This document shows positions 20,746 to 31,701 of a stretch of DNA of 64,000 bases, piece by piece (position 1 is the first letter of the stretch; each line of letters starts with the position of its first letter). Position numbers and translations under genes: made by a program. The notes under the pieces were generated by a model that had not been told where the DNA came from, made no database searches, and saw nothing but the letters and a program-made list of their open reading frames with translations. The stretch comes from Blasia pusilla (lineage: Eukaryota > Marchantiophyta > Marchantiopsida > Blasiales). Location of the stretch: assembly GCA_050084515.1 (NCBI GenBank), contig CM114272.1, positions 45,074,001 to 45,138,000 on the forward strand. Direction: 5' to 3'.

Positions 20746-22276
20746 TCCTTGATGGTCAGTTATAAAAGGTAATCTAGCATTGGAAGTTTTTCTACAATAT
20801 ATACTTTTATTCTCTAATACATCCAATATTTTTTTTTCGTTGTACATGTATGAAATATGATATATCTTGGAGAATGTTTAAATAAGGTTTGTAAGGATTT
20901 GTATGGATTGTATGTGTCAATGTTCCTTATTCTTGCGAAAATTTAAAATTCTATCTACAGAAGTGGAAGGTAATATGGCCAGCATGGTTGCACAAAAACG
21001 AACAAGTCCTTCCTTAAGATGGACAAGTCCAGACATGTCGACAAACATGGGTTCCAAGAGGTGGGACCCACACTTACAGTCCATGATGGAAGGCAAGGCA
21101 ATGATGAGTGGAGCAATGAAGGAGGAGGGAGTGGAGGTGGAGGAAGGAAGAACGGGGGAGTATTGAACATGAAGGCAAGTAAAAAGAAGGAGAAAAGAGG
21201 GAAGAGGGAAAAGTGGAGCCCATATGGACAAGTCCTTCTATTGGACGGACATGGACATGTCCACAGACATAGACTTTGTCCACATGCAACTTTGATGATC
21301 AAACCTATTGTTCAGTTTGGTAGTTTCATAAGTATTAAATACTTGGAGTACAACGGATTTATTTGTAGATTTACTAACGATATCTTTCTTATGTTCTTAT
21401 TGATATCTGAAATATTACTTCATTCTAATTTTCTCATGTACCAATTAATAAAGGGACTATCTATTAAAGAATTTACTCTAAAAATCCCTTGTGAAATCCA
21501 TTATATTTAGTTGTTATACCTATATGTGAGTCTATTATTGATAATAGTTGTAAATTCAACGGGTTTACTAAAAGTAAGTCTCTTATGTATGATGGGTTCA
21601 TATATACGTTAGTTTGTACTTTACGCTATTAGTGTTGCATAATTCGCATACAAAATATGTTTGTTCATTCAGTATGACATATTTTGTCATATCTGCATTA
21701 CATACACCATATGGAGGATATGTATTGCTTGCTAGTTTTTTGTATTGTAGAGATGTTCCAATCTAGTGGTGCCACATTTTCCACAACATTGCATACTACT
21801 TATAATCATAGAACATAAATATGTCCATGTCTTGAGGAATGATGTGACAGAATACCATGATTTACATTATGGTTTTCAAAATATTTTTTTACTGTTGAGG
21901 GTGCGTAGACAAGCTGCTTTCCTATGTTCCTGTCTTGTTATAGTAGAAAAAATAACACTATGAACCATTCTAAGATAATAAAATAATGAATTTATTCTAA
22001 AAAGTGAAAGATAACATAAAAGAGAAAAAAAAAACACTTTCTAATCAGAATTTTCAATAGGTATTATAGTTGCTTTGGTTAGAAAATATGTACTTGTCAA
22101 AGTAGATAACTTGGGTGGCCAAATATTGTCACGAATCTAGGAAAATATGAACAATCAATTTTCGAAGCTTGGTTTGTTTTGCACGCTGAGGAAAAACATC
22201 ATATGAGGAACAACAAACAAACAACAATATAAAAATCAACTTCTTTGTGTATTCAAACATAGAAACATCATAGTCA
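20746..22276. other. No gene recognised; purine-rich tract inside
   Basis: About 21,097-21,215 is almost all purine on the plus strand (GGAGGAGGGAGTGGAGG and similar). It sits between two GGACAAGTCC/GGACATGTCC-type motifs. ORFs here are composition artefacts. The remainder is AT-rich. Confidence 0.4.
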
Positions 22277-22690
22277 ACATACTACCAACATAGTTTCTTG
22301 TAAATGGGTTTTCAAGATCAAATAGTCTTCTTCAGGAAGTATTCTCAAGTGCAAAGCCACGCTGGTGGGTGAGGGCTATTCACAGAAAAAAATAAAATAA
22401 ATTTTTATCCTATCATAAATGTCATTTTTTCGGACTCTTCTTTCTATTGCTTCTGCTTGCAACGCTAAACTACATCTAATGGGCGCTGGACTGCTTTTCT
22501 TCACGATGATCAACAAGAAGTAATACACAAGCATCAACCTCCACGTTTTGAGGTAACTGATCGAGCTGTACAGGTATGTATTGTGAAGAATATTGTTTAT
22601 GGCTTAAAGCAATCCTCGCGAGCTTGGTGACAAAACCTGAATGGATACTTACATTTCCTTTTCTTGCACATCCTATCCCAGAATAGTCGA
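22277..22690 (+). pseudogene. Copia reverse-transcriptase scrap related to copia-1
   Basis: Nucleotide-level resemblance to copia-1 at 45.42-45.80 kb: TTTCTTGTAAATGGGTTTTC, AGTCTTCTTCA, GGCTATTCACAGA, CTGCTTTTCTTCA, and GGCTTAAAGCAATCC near 22,600. It covers the start of the RT domain (CKWVFKIK) to the FYGLKQ motif. Many stops and indels are present. It is an older relative or a fragment left by deletion. Confidence 0.75.
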
Positions 22691-23215
22691 TCGAACTGTG
22701 TGATAAATATTTGAGAAATCAGGGATACTTGTAGCAATATTCGGTGAAATAAAACAACACAGCTATTCAGATTCTCATCTAGGAATTCAGCAGAAATTAT
22801 CCATAGGTTTGTGCTTAAAAATGGTGGAAGCCCTCCGTTTTTTGAGAATCTGCCCAAAGTATTGAATTGGCATCTTGCTTTTCACTTATTGGTATTCCAT
22901 CATTTTCTTTTGTTTGTTTCCAATGTCAAAGGACGAAATACTGAGTGAATCTACATATGCTTCTGTGTCTTTGGCTCTAGAATCTTACAAATTACTCCAA
23001 GACATTGGCAAAACTCTCCATGTACTCCACGACTATCTTGGTCAATTTGCACACGCAGGACATCTGTGGGAATACTAGACTTGGAGTGTTGCGATGGGAA
23101 TGTTGAACACTGCTCTGAATTAGTTAACCCTTGACTGCATCTCAACAATTCATGAATGTGTAGAACCATATCTACATGATTGTGAAGAGATAATGATTCA
23201 AAGCTAGTTTCCATC

Positions 23216-24097
23216 AACTATATCAATGCCTTGATTTGGCTGACTAGTGTGGTTGACATGCTTATCAATGTTTGCAAACCAAAAGGGGTTCCAACACGAG
23301 AAGAACAAAGAATTGCGCACACAATCTTGGACCATTGTTGCCTATCAGGTGCTTAAAACGAATTACAAAGCTTGTTGATTGTCAATGAAAAGGAGTTGAA
23401 TTCAAGAATAAACCTTACTAGTATGAGTGGCAGGAGGAGCGTTGCCCCAGGTGTGGGAATAGGTTGGGGTTCCTTCTACGGTGGAGTATCATCTAAGGAA
23501 AGTGTAGTGGTACAAGCTAGTGCAAAGTTGATTCGGGAGTTGGTTTCAATACTTATTACAATAGAATCACATCCAAGGCAGACCCATAGTGGAACAGGAA
23601 CAACATGATTTGAAATCTCACAAGGAGGAAGTGCCGATGAAGCTGGACCATGGTTCCTAAATCATGCGTGCAAAATGAATACAAGTTTCACTCTTGTGGT
23701 TGTGTCGACTCCTGCACAAAGGGACCTGGTCTCTAGAGTATGCTCTAGTATTTACTTTCATCCTATCATTATACTAGCCCTCATAGCCAACGTTGAAGAG
23801 GCCCTTTCAAATTGGAGAAAGAGGAAAGCACAAGGAGATGACTCGAGGTCTGAAAAAGTTGTGGCAGAGTATGAAATGCTTGATGCCAACCATATGAGCA
23901 AGATTCTTGTAGAGCATCTAGAGTGTTTTGGTTGATAGCAAGAGAAAAACCTTAAAAACAACGCAAAAGAAAAGACCTATGGGTTTGCTTGTAGACCCCG
24001 GAGAGACTTGCTACACTTCAAGAGGAAATAACCGAAGACCTTGTCACTTTCATTGAAAGTTTGATGGTGGAGTGGGTAGGGCAAAGATTGCAACTTT
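23216..24097 (+). pseudogene. RPAP1/MINIYO-like pseudogene, copy A
   Basis: An open frame with a few stops: NALIWLTSVVDMLINVCKPK, REEQRIAHTILDH, then SVAPGVGIGWGSFYGG, SKESVVVQASAKLIRELVSI, RDLVSRVCSSIYFHP, VEEALSNWRKRKAQ, SKILVEHLE and QRLQL. The GVGxGWG block and the EHL...W...KRK...EW..QRLPLP order resemble the C-terminal half of plant RPAP1 (MINIYO/IYO), a nuclear factor that helps RNA polymerase II assembly and import. This assignment is from memory and needs a search. The copy breaks off at 24,097 where the copia-3 LTR begins. Copies B1, B2 and C share the same sequence. Confidence 0.6.
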
Positions 24098-24665
24098 TGT
24101 CAAAATTTGTTAATATCTAGTTTAGACATGCCCTAAAAGTAGTTAGTCAAATACTAACATAGTTGGATACTAATTTAGTTAGCTGGAGATAACTAAGTGT
24201 ACCTCTATCTGTTTAGGTTAACCTCAAACTAAGGCTATTCTCGAGTTAGGGCTAGCCACCATCAGATATCTTGGGTATGGGTGTGTTCAAGAATATCTAA
24301 GGGCCAGAAATGCTCACCCTCATGTATATATTATCTCTGGTTAGAGTCAAAAGGTAATACTACTCTATGCACAAATTTTGGTAAGGACTCTTGAGGCTCT
24401 TAGTGTGTCGTGCAGCATTGGCCCTGCTGTAGAGTGATCTGAGAGAAGGAAGAGGAGATTGAGACTGAGTTCTGTGCTTGCTAGAGCCTCATTGGAAGGC
24501 AGGTCGTTTTGTCTAGTAGCTGATGGAGATTGTTTGTGCTCAGTGATGTGAGCCACGTGTGATCTCTGAGTTGGTGACATGTGAGGATCTGTGTTGTGAG
24601 TGCAAGGTGTGACTGTGTAGAATCCTTTTTTGTATCTGTTAGATAATAAAGAGATTCACATCACA
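24098..24665 (+). repeat. Putative 5' LTR of copia-3
   Basis: Starts TGTCAAAATTTG exactly where RPAP1 similarity stops and ends ...TTCACATCACA before the gag leader. It contains AATAAAG near the end. There is no partner LTR to compare, so the boundaries rest on TG...CA and on the flank break. Confidence 0.45.
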
Positions 24666-24729
24666 AATAGGGCTCTCATTTGGCAAAAGAGTTATGAACT
24701 GATTTGCTGATTGTATACAAGCTGAAATC

Positions 24730-25524
24730 ATGGATGGTTTAGCTCATGCTAGTTCTGACTTTGTACAAGGAGATACTTCTGTTGGTCAATCCTTTTCACA
24801 GGTTATGGGCCCACCCCAAACCTTTCTCCTTAGTGATTTCAGCAGTGTAGAGAAGTTGAATGGTGAAAACTATAGAGAATGGTCCAGAACCATCATGGAC
24901 ATTCTAATGCTGAAAGGGTTGTGGGTGTATGTTGAGATGAAACCTCACAATCTAGAAGAGCTTGTGATAAACTTCGCTTGGAGACAACAAAATCAGTTGG
25001 TAGCTATCTTCTTAAAGCAGACCCTGAACTACTCTATGAAGGAGTTGGTGGATGGTATAAGCAATGCTTGGGAGATCTGGTCTAAGCTGAAGAGTTTGAA
25101 CAAGGAGTTAGCTCTGACTCTAGCTATGCCAAGATGGAAGCCATTGAGCTCAACAAGGATGGTTGACACAGATAGAGTTGCAGCTCACATTGCCAAAATG
25201 GAGTCAACTTTTGCACAAGTGAAAGTTGTTGGACAGGAACTGATTCCTCTATGGACGGTAACCCTGTTGCTATCCTCCTTACCTCCTTTATTTGATACAA
25301 TGGTTACAATATTTGAAACCTGGGAGGAAAATTTGCTTACATGGGAATCTATGACCAACAAGATCATGAGATATGATCAAAAGCGAGAGGTAATTGGGGA
25401 AGAGACAATTATGCTCAACAAGGATAGGAAGTGGAAAGAGACTAGAACTTGTTACATTTGTGCAGAGAAGGGTCATCTTGTCCACAATTGCCCAAAGAAG
25501 TGGCAAAAGGGGGGAGAAAGATAG
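24730..25524 (+). CDS. copia-3 gag
   Basis: A 264-codon open frame. The N-terminal gag has EKLNGENYREWSRTIMDIL near residues 38-56, a pattern common to copia gag. The middle has QVKVVGQELIPLWTVTLLLSS and LPPLFDTMV. A CCHC zinc knuckle (CYICAEKGHLVHNC) sits at the C terminus, about residues 242-255, for RNA binding. The frame closes just after the knuckle. The protease region follows in another frame at 25,607, so a frameshift or decay separates gag from pol. It is still intact as an ORF although the element is truncated. Confidence 0.8.
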   Translation: MDGLAHASSDFVQGDTSVGQSFSQVMGPPQTFLLSDFSSVEKLNGENYREWSRTIMDILMLKGLWVYVEMKPHNLEELVINFAWRQQNQLVAIFLKQTLNYSMKELVDGISNAWEIWSKLKSLNKELALTLAMPRWKPLSSTRMVDTDRVAAHIAKMESTFAQVKVVGQELIPLWTVTLLLSSLPPLFDTMVTIFETWEENLLTWESMTNKIMRYDQKREVIGEETIMLNKDRKWKETRTCYICAEKGHLVHNCPKKWQKGGER

Positions 25525-25606
25525 AAGGAGTGGACCTGCAGTCAAGTATCAAGAGAAGAAGCGAGGTATACCCTACAGTTAGAAGGATAAGGCAAAAGTT
25601 ACTACA

Positions 25607-26337
25607 ATGATAAGTACTGAAGACCCATCCGATGAAGATATTGATTCTTTCATGATGGTCTCAATTGAGAAAGATCTCAAGAGGAGTAGTGGATGGTGGG
25701 TGGACTCCGGTGCAACATCACATGTCTGTTATCAAGAGGAGTTATTCTCGGACATGAAACCAGCAAGTAATCACCATGTGAGGAGTGCTCTTGGTTTGTT
25801 AAGTCCTGTAGGAGGAGTTGGCTCAGTTCCTATTTTCTTCCGTTCTGATGAAAGGAAATTGATGAAATGGCAGCTGATTGGAGTATTATATGTTGCAGAT
25901 TACAGAAAAAACTGCTGTCAGTTAAGAAATTGTTGGAGGCAGGAATTGATGTGCACTTCTAAAACTCAAACCAGACTTGGACACTTGAAAGGAACGAAAA
26001 TGTTTTGTGTCGGGGAGTGGCACAAGGAAATTTGTTCAAACTGCTCGAATGTGACGCAAAGGAGCAGGTAAATCTCACTGAGAATTGGAGCTTGCCGAAT
26101 TTATGGCATTGCAGATTGGGGCATCTATCTGAACACAACATTCGAGCTCTGCAAGGAATGTCATGTGGTGTGGAGATTGAGAAGTCACAAAAGCTTGAGT
26201 TCTGTGAGGCTTGTATACAAGGGAAAGCTCACAAGTCACCCGCTCCCAGAAGGTCACTTAACAGATCTGAAAGATTATTGGACTTGATACACTCTGATGT
26301 GTGTGGACCAATGCCTTCAAAGTCACTAAGAGGAGCT
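25607..26337 (+). pseudogene. copia-3 protease and integrase N-terminal domain
   Basis: The protease active site is in WWVDSGATSHVC (about residues 30-41). The HHCC integrase zinc finger (LWHCRLGHLSEHNIRALQGM, then CEACIQGKAHK) and the first Asp of the core (LIHSDVCGPMPSKS) are in a second frame, 26,005-26,337. A frameshift lies between them at about 26,000. The catalytic core is cut off by the join to RPAP1 copy B1. Confidence 0.8.
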
Positions 26338-26945
26338 CGCAAGGCAGACTCAAAGTGGAACAGGAACAACAGGATTTCAAGTCTCACAAGGAGCAAGTTC
26401 GGTAAAGCTGGATAATTGTTCCTAAATCATGCGTGGAGAAGGAAGACAAGTTTGGTTATTATGGCTGTGTGGACTCTTGCACAAAGGAACCTGGTTTCTA
26501 GAGTATGCTCTAGCATTATATTTCATCCTACCATTATACTAGCCGTCATAGCCCTGTCAAATTGGAGAAAGAGGAAGGCGCAAGGAGATGACTCCAGGCT
26601 TGAAAAAGTTATGGTAGAATATGAAATTCCTATGTCACTTTCACTGAAAGTTTGATGGTGGAGTGGGCAGGGCAAAGATTGTTGCTTCCATGTCATTGGT
26701 TTCTGAGTCCATTGGTTACTGAGGTTGCGCAAACAATTATGAAGGAAGGAAGAAACTCAGGTGACGCAATGAGAATTGAGGAACTTCAAGAAGTTATCAA
26801 AGGTGGACTTACTTTCTCTCTGGGTCTTGAACTTCTTAAAGACAGTGCCACGGAGCCTTAATCTGCCCATACCCTGGCTATTTCTTTAGTTAGAAAAATT
26901 CACAGTTTGTCAATTGTCTTCATTTCTGGGGGTGATGTAATCTTT
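26338..26945 (+). pseudogene. RPAP1/MINIYO-like pseudogene, copy B1
   Basis: Repeats the sequence of copy A from about 23,577 onward: NHAWRRKTSLVIMAV, LVSRVCSSIIFHPTIILAV, LSNWRKRKAQGDDSR. It then runs past the point where copy A stops, with EWAGQRLLLPCHWFLSP, EVAQTIMKEGRN, VIKGGLTFSLGLELLKD and LVRKIHSLSIVFISGGDVI. In plant RPAP1 as I recall it, a QRLPLP.HWFLSPI block is followed by K.GL.F.LGLE and a P.V.K.HSLS segment, in the same order. A 70-75 bp internal deletion lies before EWAGQ. Confidence 0.6.
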
Positions 26946-26964
26946 TAGCCTCTAGCCAGAGACC

Positions 26965-27430
26965 TCATTGGAGTCCTCTGGAAAGCTCAATGAGGCTTGT
27001 ACTTTATTTGTAGCAAACAAGAATATTGCAAACGTTGTGCTGTATAATGAGTTGATTTATGGGCTTTGCAAGAAGGGTGGCATTGGCCATGCTCTAGAGC
27101 TTTTCAAAAAGATGAAGCACAGGAAATTTCGTCTGCAAGTTGTCACTTACAATATCCTCATTGGAGGTCTAGGTTTGCAAACATGGCGGAATACTCCTCT
27201 GAGCTTTTCACAGAAATGACCAGCCAAAATCTAGTGCTTGACGTTATCACATTCAACGTTCTCATAAAAATTGGTCAAATAAAGGAGGCACTCAAGCTTC
27301 TTGAAGAGATGGCAACAAGAGATTGCAGTGCTAATTTTCTCACATATAACACCGTTATAGATAGTTAGGGTGAGATAGGTGAGGTTAATAACGCCCGTAA
27401 GCTTTTTCAGAAAGATGCAGGTTGGCCAGA
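26965..27430 (+). pseudogene. PPR-protein pseudogene fragment 1
   Basis: Degenerate pentatricopeptide repeats in shifting frames: VVLYNELIYGLCKKGGIGHA with LELFKKMKHRK, VVTYNILIGGL, FTEMTSQNLVLDVITFNVLI, then QIKEALKLLEEMATRDCSAN and FLTYNTVIDS. This is the 35-residue PPR pattern (helix pair ending in a T-Y-N-x-L-I turn). PPR proteins bind organellar RNA. The fragment lies right after RPAP1 copy B1, and another PPR piece follows copy C, so the two genes were probably neighbours in the ancestral unit. Confidence 0.75.
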
Positions 27431-27599
27431 AAGCAAACTCAACTATTTACATTCCTTACACTCTTTGTGAAAAAAATTTATTAGAGAACTTGTGAACTGG
27501 ATATGATGGTACCAATGATCTAACTCTGCCATTTTTGCCCACTTTCATTCCCCACTTGAATTTAGCTCGTGCCAGAAGTGGGTTCTTAAACTACCCAAT

Positions 27600-27988
27600 A
27601 GATGAAGATGGATCAAGAGTACTAAGACCTACTACAAAGAAGACACATAATCTTGTAGAATTCTTACGCTTACTATTGTGCAAAGGAGATAATGAGTAAA
27701 AGCTAGTTTCCATCAACTGTATCAATGCCTTGATTTGGGTGACTAGTGTGGTTGATATGCTTATTAATGTTTCCAAACCAAAAGGGATTCCAGCACGAGA
27801 AGAAGAGAGTATTGCGCACACAATCTTGGACCATGGTTTGCTATTTTCTGCTGGAAACGAATTACGAATTTTTTTGGTTGTCAATGAAAAGGATTTGAAT
27901 TCAAGAATAACCCTTATTAGTATGAGTGGCAAGGGGGACCTTGCTCCTGGTGTGGGAGTAGGCTGGGTGCCTTCTGCGGTGGTATATG
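27600..27988 (+). pseudogene. RPAP1/MINIYO-like pseudogene, copy B2
   Basis: Second tandem unit. An open frame from about 27,715 holds NALIWVTSVVDMLINVSKPK, REEESIAHTILDHGLL, VVNEKDLNSRITLISMSGKG and APGVGVGWVPSAVVY, about 85-90 percent like copy A at the peptide level. It stops at 27,988, where the copia-1 5' LTR begins. The continuation is copy C at 47.2 kb, on the far side of the nested elements, with a deletion of the part between. Confidence 0.6.
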
Positions 27989-28373
27989 TGTTAGATAAAT
28001 ACATTTTAGATAAAGGTATCAGGCTTAAAGGAACTGTCTAAATGCTGCTACTCTTAGTGGTCCTTCATCTTACTAAGACACTTGGCCACTTGACTAAAAG
28101 AGCCACTTGGTCACTTAGCCACTTGGCATTGTATCTCACGTCCCCTTTATTGATTCCCCACCTAGTCACTTAAGCCACTTGGCTAAAAGAGACACTGTAA
28201 AACTAGCAGACTATCTTGTCTCTAGCCACCATCCAGACTGGATGGTGGCTAGAGATAGTAAATAGTCTGGGGCTTGGATGAGCATAGTCTATTAAGTTCT
28301 CCATAAAGTTCATACGCAGCTTTGCCATTGTATCATTGCTATTGTGTCATACATTTGTCATATATTTCTAACA
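27989..28373 (+). repeat. copia-1 5' LTR
   Basis: TGTTAGATAAATACATTTTA ... TTTCTAACA, 385 bp. The first two thirds match the 3' LTR from 46,911. It contains a 37-bp near-perfect palindrome (28,219-28,255) that is absent from the 3' LTR, and repeated CACTTGGC-type motifs. Confidence 0.85.
28219..28255. repeat. 37-bp palindrome in copia-1 5' LTR
   Basis: TCTCTAGCCACCATCCAG, one base, then its exact reverse complement CTGGATGGTGGCTAGAGA: an 18-bp stem with a 1-base loop. The 3' LTR keeps only the left arm (with one base change) and then continues differently. Confidence 0.9.
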
Positions 28374-28379
28374 GGTTAT

Positions 28380-29361
28380 GGGCCTGGATGTGAATCACGA
28401 TGGTTTCCATGTTGGAATCTTTGATGGTTCTGACTGAAAAGAGTGGAAGAATCGTGTTTTTAATCTTCTTTTTTACAGAGATTTATGGGACGCACTTGCT
28501 AAACGTGCATATAAAACATTTGTGCCACATGCGTCACCTACCTCTCTTTCTGAAACTGCTGATAAAGGACCTACACCTCAAGTATATGTTCGTCAACGTA
28601 CACTTCAAACACGGACTATTCAGCAAAATGAAAAACTAGACAATCAGGCTCGCTCTGTGATTTGTTTACATTTGATAGGAGAACCTCTGGCTCTAACAGA
28701 ACATCTTCATACAGCTGAAGAAGTATGGGCCTGTCTATGTCATAATTATGATAGTATAGGTTCATTTTCTGTACTTCACTTACAAACGTCCATGTACAAG
28801 CTTAGTGTTGAATCTTGCAGATCATCTCTAGATATTCTCTCACAACTCAAGATTATTGCAAATAATCTTGCATCCGCAAGATCTCTTGTTTCAGACACAC
28901 ATCTATTCACTTTTGCTATAAGCAAACTTCCTGCTGAGTACAAATCTCTTATTCACGTATTGTTGCAAAAAGATAAACCTTCTTTTGACGATCTTCAAAC
29001 TAGAGCACTATATAATTGTGAACTAGACAAGCCTTCCAAATTCAAAAGTATACTAGTTTCCAATTCCCTTCATAATTCTACCAGGAAATGTCCATTTCAG
29101 TTTACATCTACTCAGTATCAAAGAAACATTCCTCAGAGGAATGCCAAAGAGCCTTACTATTACATTTGTAACGAGAAAGATAATAACTCAAGCATATGTC
29201 CTAACACAAAATTTCTCAAGAAGTTTCGTGAGTATTGCAAAACTCAATCAGAAGATACCTCATCTTTGTTAGTCGATACTTCACCCATCACTCAAGCATT
29301 AACATGCTCCATATCTACGGAACTACAACCAGATGAACCACTATATCTGTTCATAATATAA
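28380..29361 (+). pseudogene. copia-1 gag
   Basis: After MGLDVNHDGFHVGIFDGSD and one stop, gag continues EWKNRVFNLLFYRDLWDAL in another frame and settles into the 28,522-29,361 frame. The UBN2-type gag block is present (AEEVWACLCHNYDSIGSFSV, YKLSVESCRSSLDILSQLK, FAISKLPAEYKSLIHVLL). The zinc knuckle is degenerate (YYICNEKDNNSSICP) and has lost its first Cys, and the His position is Asn. The gag ORF is otherwise long and readable. Confidence 0.75.
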
Positions 29362-29379
29362 AGATCCTCTACATCTACT

Positions 29380-30578
29380 TTCCCAGATCTTTCCAAACAT
29401 TGGATCCTTGATTCTGGTTTAAATTCTCAGGTTTGTTGTCAAAGAGAATTGTTCTCTAATTTCCTTCCTATTTCTCCAATTCTCATTTCTGGTATAGGCA
29501 ATGGCAAAATATATGCTATAGCTACTGGGAATGTTCAATTAAAGCTTTTTGTCAAAGGCTCGTTTGAATTACATACTCTTTCCAATGTCTTTTTTATCCC
29601 TGTTTATCCCTACAAGACAGCACAATATTGTTTCTGTCCTGAAACTTGCTGAGAACTCTATAGATACTCTTTTCTAATCTCACAATATGTCTTTTTAACT
29701 CATCAAACAAGGTCATTGTTTATGTAGAAAAGACGTTGTTTTGTATCTAATTGAATGTCAATCTTGTACTCCACCAACAATTTTGCTAACCAGAAGTTCA
29801 TGCAATCTTTGGCACAATCGTATGGAACACCTCAACGATCAACATTTACTGCAACTAGATCAACAAAAGATGGTTCAAGGTCTACATCATATCGATGATC
29901 TCAATTTCTGTACAAGCTGTGCTAAAGGCAAGCTCATCATGCAACATATCAGAGGAGATGGACAAGATCCTCCTATGCAAAAAGCTCTATATCTGATTAA
30001 TAGTGATCTGGCAGGACCAATGAAGACACCCAATATTGGAAAAGCCTACTATTTATGTACTTTTCTTGACCAATATACAAAAAAATCCTTTGTTTACATC
30101 CTTCACAAGAAGTCAGACGTCTTTTCTACATTCCAGAAGTTCAAAATCATGGTTGAAAGAGAAACTGGTCTCTAGATTTGCATACTCAGAATAGATGGAG
30201 GTGGTGAATACATAGATTCTTCTTTTCAAGTCTTTCTTCAAACTTCTGGTATTCTTCATCAACGCATAGGAAGAGATTCTCCTATGCAAAATGGAACTGC
30301 TGAAAAACTCAACCGCACACTACAAGAAAAGGCAAGATGTATGCTCATTCACATGCACCTTCCTATATCATTTTGGGGAGAAGCAATTGTTACAGATAAC
30401 TATCTTTGGAACTTGAGTCCTACTCAAACTCTTTCAACACCACCATCTGAAGCGTGAAGTGGTCTCAAACCTACTCTCATACATTTTCGAGTGTTTGGAT
30501 GTCAAGCATTTGCTCTCATTCCAGCTGAGAGAAGAAGAAAGATGGATTCTACGGGTGAAGAATGCATATTCCTTGGTT
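29380..30578 (+). pseudogene. copia-1 protease and integrase, cut by copia-2
   Basis: The protease is marked by HWILDSGLNSQVC (about 29,398-29,437). The integrase zinc finger reads LWHNRMEHLNDQHLL and CTSCAKGK (about 29,806-29,935). The core has INSDLAGPMKTPNIGKAYYL (first Asp), then after a TAG at about 30,174 DGGGEYIDSSFQVFLQTSGI (second Asp) and QNGTAEKLNRTLQEKARCML with the catalytic Glu. The end reads GEECIFLGYQ, where copia-2 is inserted. The frame picks up again at 44,859. Confidence 0.8.
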
Positions 30579-30583
30579 ATCAG
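30579..30583 (+). repeat. Target-site duplication of copia-2 (left)
   Basis: ATCAG directly before the left LTR of copia-2. The same ATCAG follows the right LTR at 44,854-44,858. Confidence 0.95.
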
Positions 30584-30927
30584 TGTAAGAAATGCGGAAT
30601 GAATTGAAATTGCGTTTTGTACTCTCCGTGTTCTCTCTGTTTTGATAGATTGAATGCCGATACATAAATAGTAAAGCTTGCGCTAAAACTAAGAGCCGTA
30701 ATCAAAAGACGTGACGGTAATTGTGTCACTTCAGAAATGTCTCATAGCTATGTATCGTTTCGCAAGATGAAACGTTACTAGCAGTAATCAATGGTCATAA
30801 GTAGAACATTGATCCTAATCTAATCTAGACCGTCCGTATGGGTTGATCCGTATGATCAATGTTTAGATCGACTACTATCAATCAGCAATCAGCTGATTTG
30901 TTTCGCTGTACTAATTAATTTCCAACA
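30584..30927 (-). repeat. copia-2 3' LTR (left)
   Basis: 344 bp, TG...CA. On the minus strand it is preceded by the polypurine motif GAGTGGGAG at about 30,928-30,936. It keeps four CpG sites that are TpG or CpA in the other LTR. Confidence 0.95.
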
Positions 30928-30947
30928 CTCCCACTCAGGGGAACAAA

Positions 30948-31333
30948 TCAGCCATTTTCATTACTAGTTAATCCTAGAGATTTAGTATGTTTCTGATGAG
31001 GTTCTTTCTGTAAACCCTTAGTAAAAATGTCTGCAGTCATCTCTTCGGTTGAAATATAGATCAAAATAATTTCGCCACTTGATACTTGATCTTTGATATA
31101 GTGGTATTGAATGTCGATGTGTTTGGTGCGGTCATGATGTTTTGTAGAACTGACCAAAGTGATAGCACTTTGGTTGTCACAAAAGATCTCAGTTATCTTT
31201 TGAGCAAAACCAATTTCGTAAAGTAATCTTCTGAGCCAAATAGCTTCAGTGCTGGCTTTGGTCATTGCAATGTACTCAGATTCGGTACTAGAAAGAGCAA
31301 CTGACTTTTGTTTTCTACTTGCCCAGCTAACTG
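30948..31333 (-). pseudogene. copia-2 RNase H, C-terminal part
   Basis: On the minus strand: VSWASRKQKSVALSSTESEY, ASTEAIWLRRLLYEIGF, CDNQSAITLV and TADIFTKGL, the standard copia RNase H ending. It is separated from the rest (STSGFCFLLAEEQ at about 40,880) by gypsy-2. Joining the two flanks without any duplicated base keeps the frame (Glu-Glu-Gln-Ser-Val-Ser-Trp). Confidence 0.9.
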
Positions 31334-31701
31334 TGTCATGACCATACGGATTATGTCGTAGAGTATAGTGTGCTAGTAGAGGCCATTCCTTATGAAGGAC
31401 CGTAGTGGCTTGGTAGAGATGCGGTTCCATACATAGGGTTGGGGGTTACTCAGTTGGGGGTGAGTTTCCCAGTAGGGCCCGCTCTTAGGTTGGATGATAT
31501 AAGGTGGAGTGCACTCAAAGAACAGTCAGTTCTTTGAGTTGAGCCTGTTGCGTTGGGAGTTAGCCTTGGTAGTGAGTAGAGCTCTTGGCTATGGTGTTTC
31601 CCGCAAGCTTTGACCTAGATTCTCCCATCGTGGAGTGGGTTTGGCTCGATTGTATGTGATTGTAAAAGTGTTTTATGACAGTAGGTCTTTCACGGATTTC
31701 A
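31334..31701 (+). repeat. gypsy-2 5' LTR, lacking its first ~106 bp
   Basis: TGTCATGACC ... CACGGATTTCA. It matches 40,414-40,773 with about five substitutions and four small indels. The first 106 bp of the LTR are missing here and are found at the far right end (40,776-40,879). Confidence 0.9.

Larger units (their letters stand above)
24098..26337 (+). mobile_element. copia-3: truncated Ty1/copia element
   Basis: Begins inside RPAP1 copy A with a putative 5' LTR (24,098-24,665), continues with gag, protease and the integrase zinc finger, and stops abruptly at about 26,337. There the integrase core joins RPAP1 copy B1. No RT, RNase H or 3' LTR is present. The RPAP1 sequence to the right begins upstream of the point where the left side was interrupted. 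The 3' truncation therefore looks like recombination between tandem RPAP1 units, not a simple deletion. Confidence 0.75.

Noticed and set aside
21097-21215. Purine tract as an LTR polypurine tract
   Set aside because: Far longer than a PPT, with no LTR start or coding region of an element upstream.
20917-21302. Pro/Leu/Ser-rich minus-strand ORFs of 70-115 codons
   Set aside because: Reading of a plus-strand purine tract; composition artefact.
22597-22857. 86-codon minus-strand ORF
   Set aside because: Antisense to the copia RT scrap and its flank; no domain.
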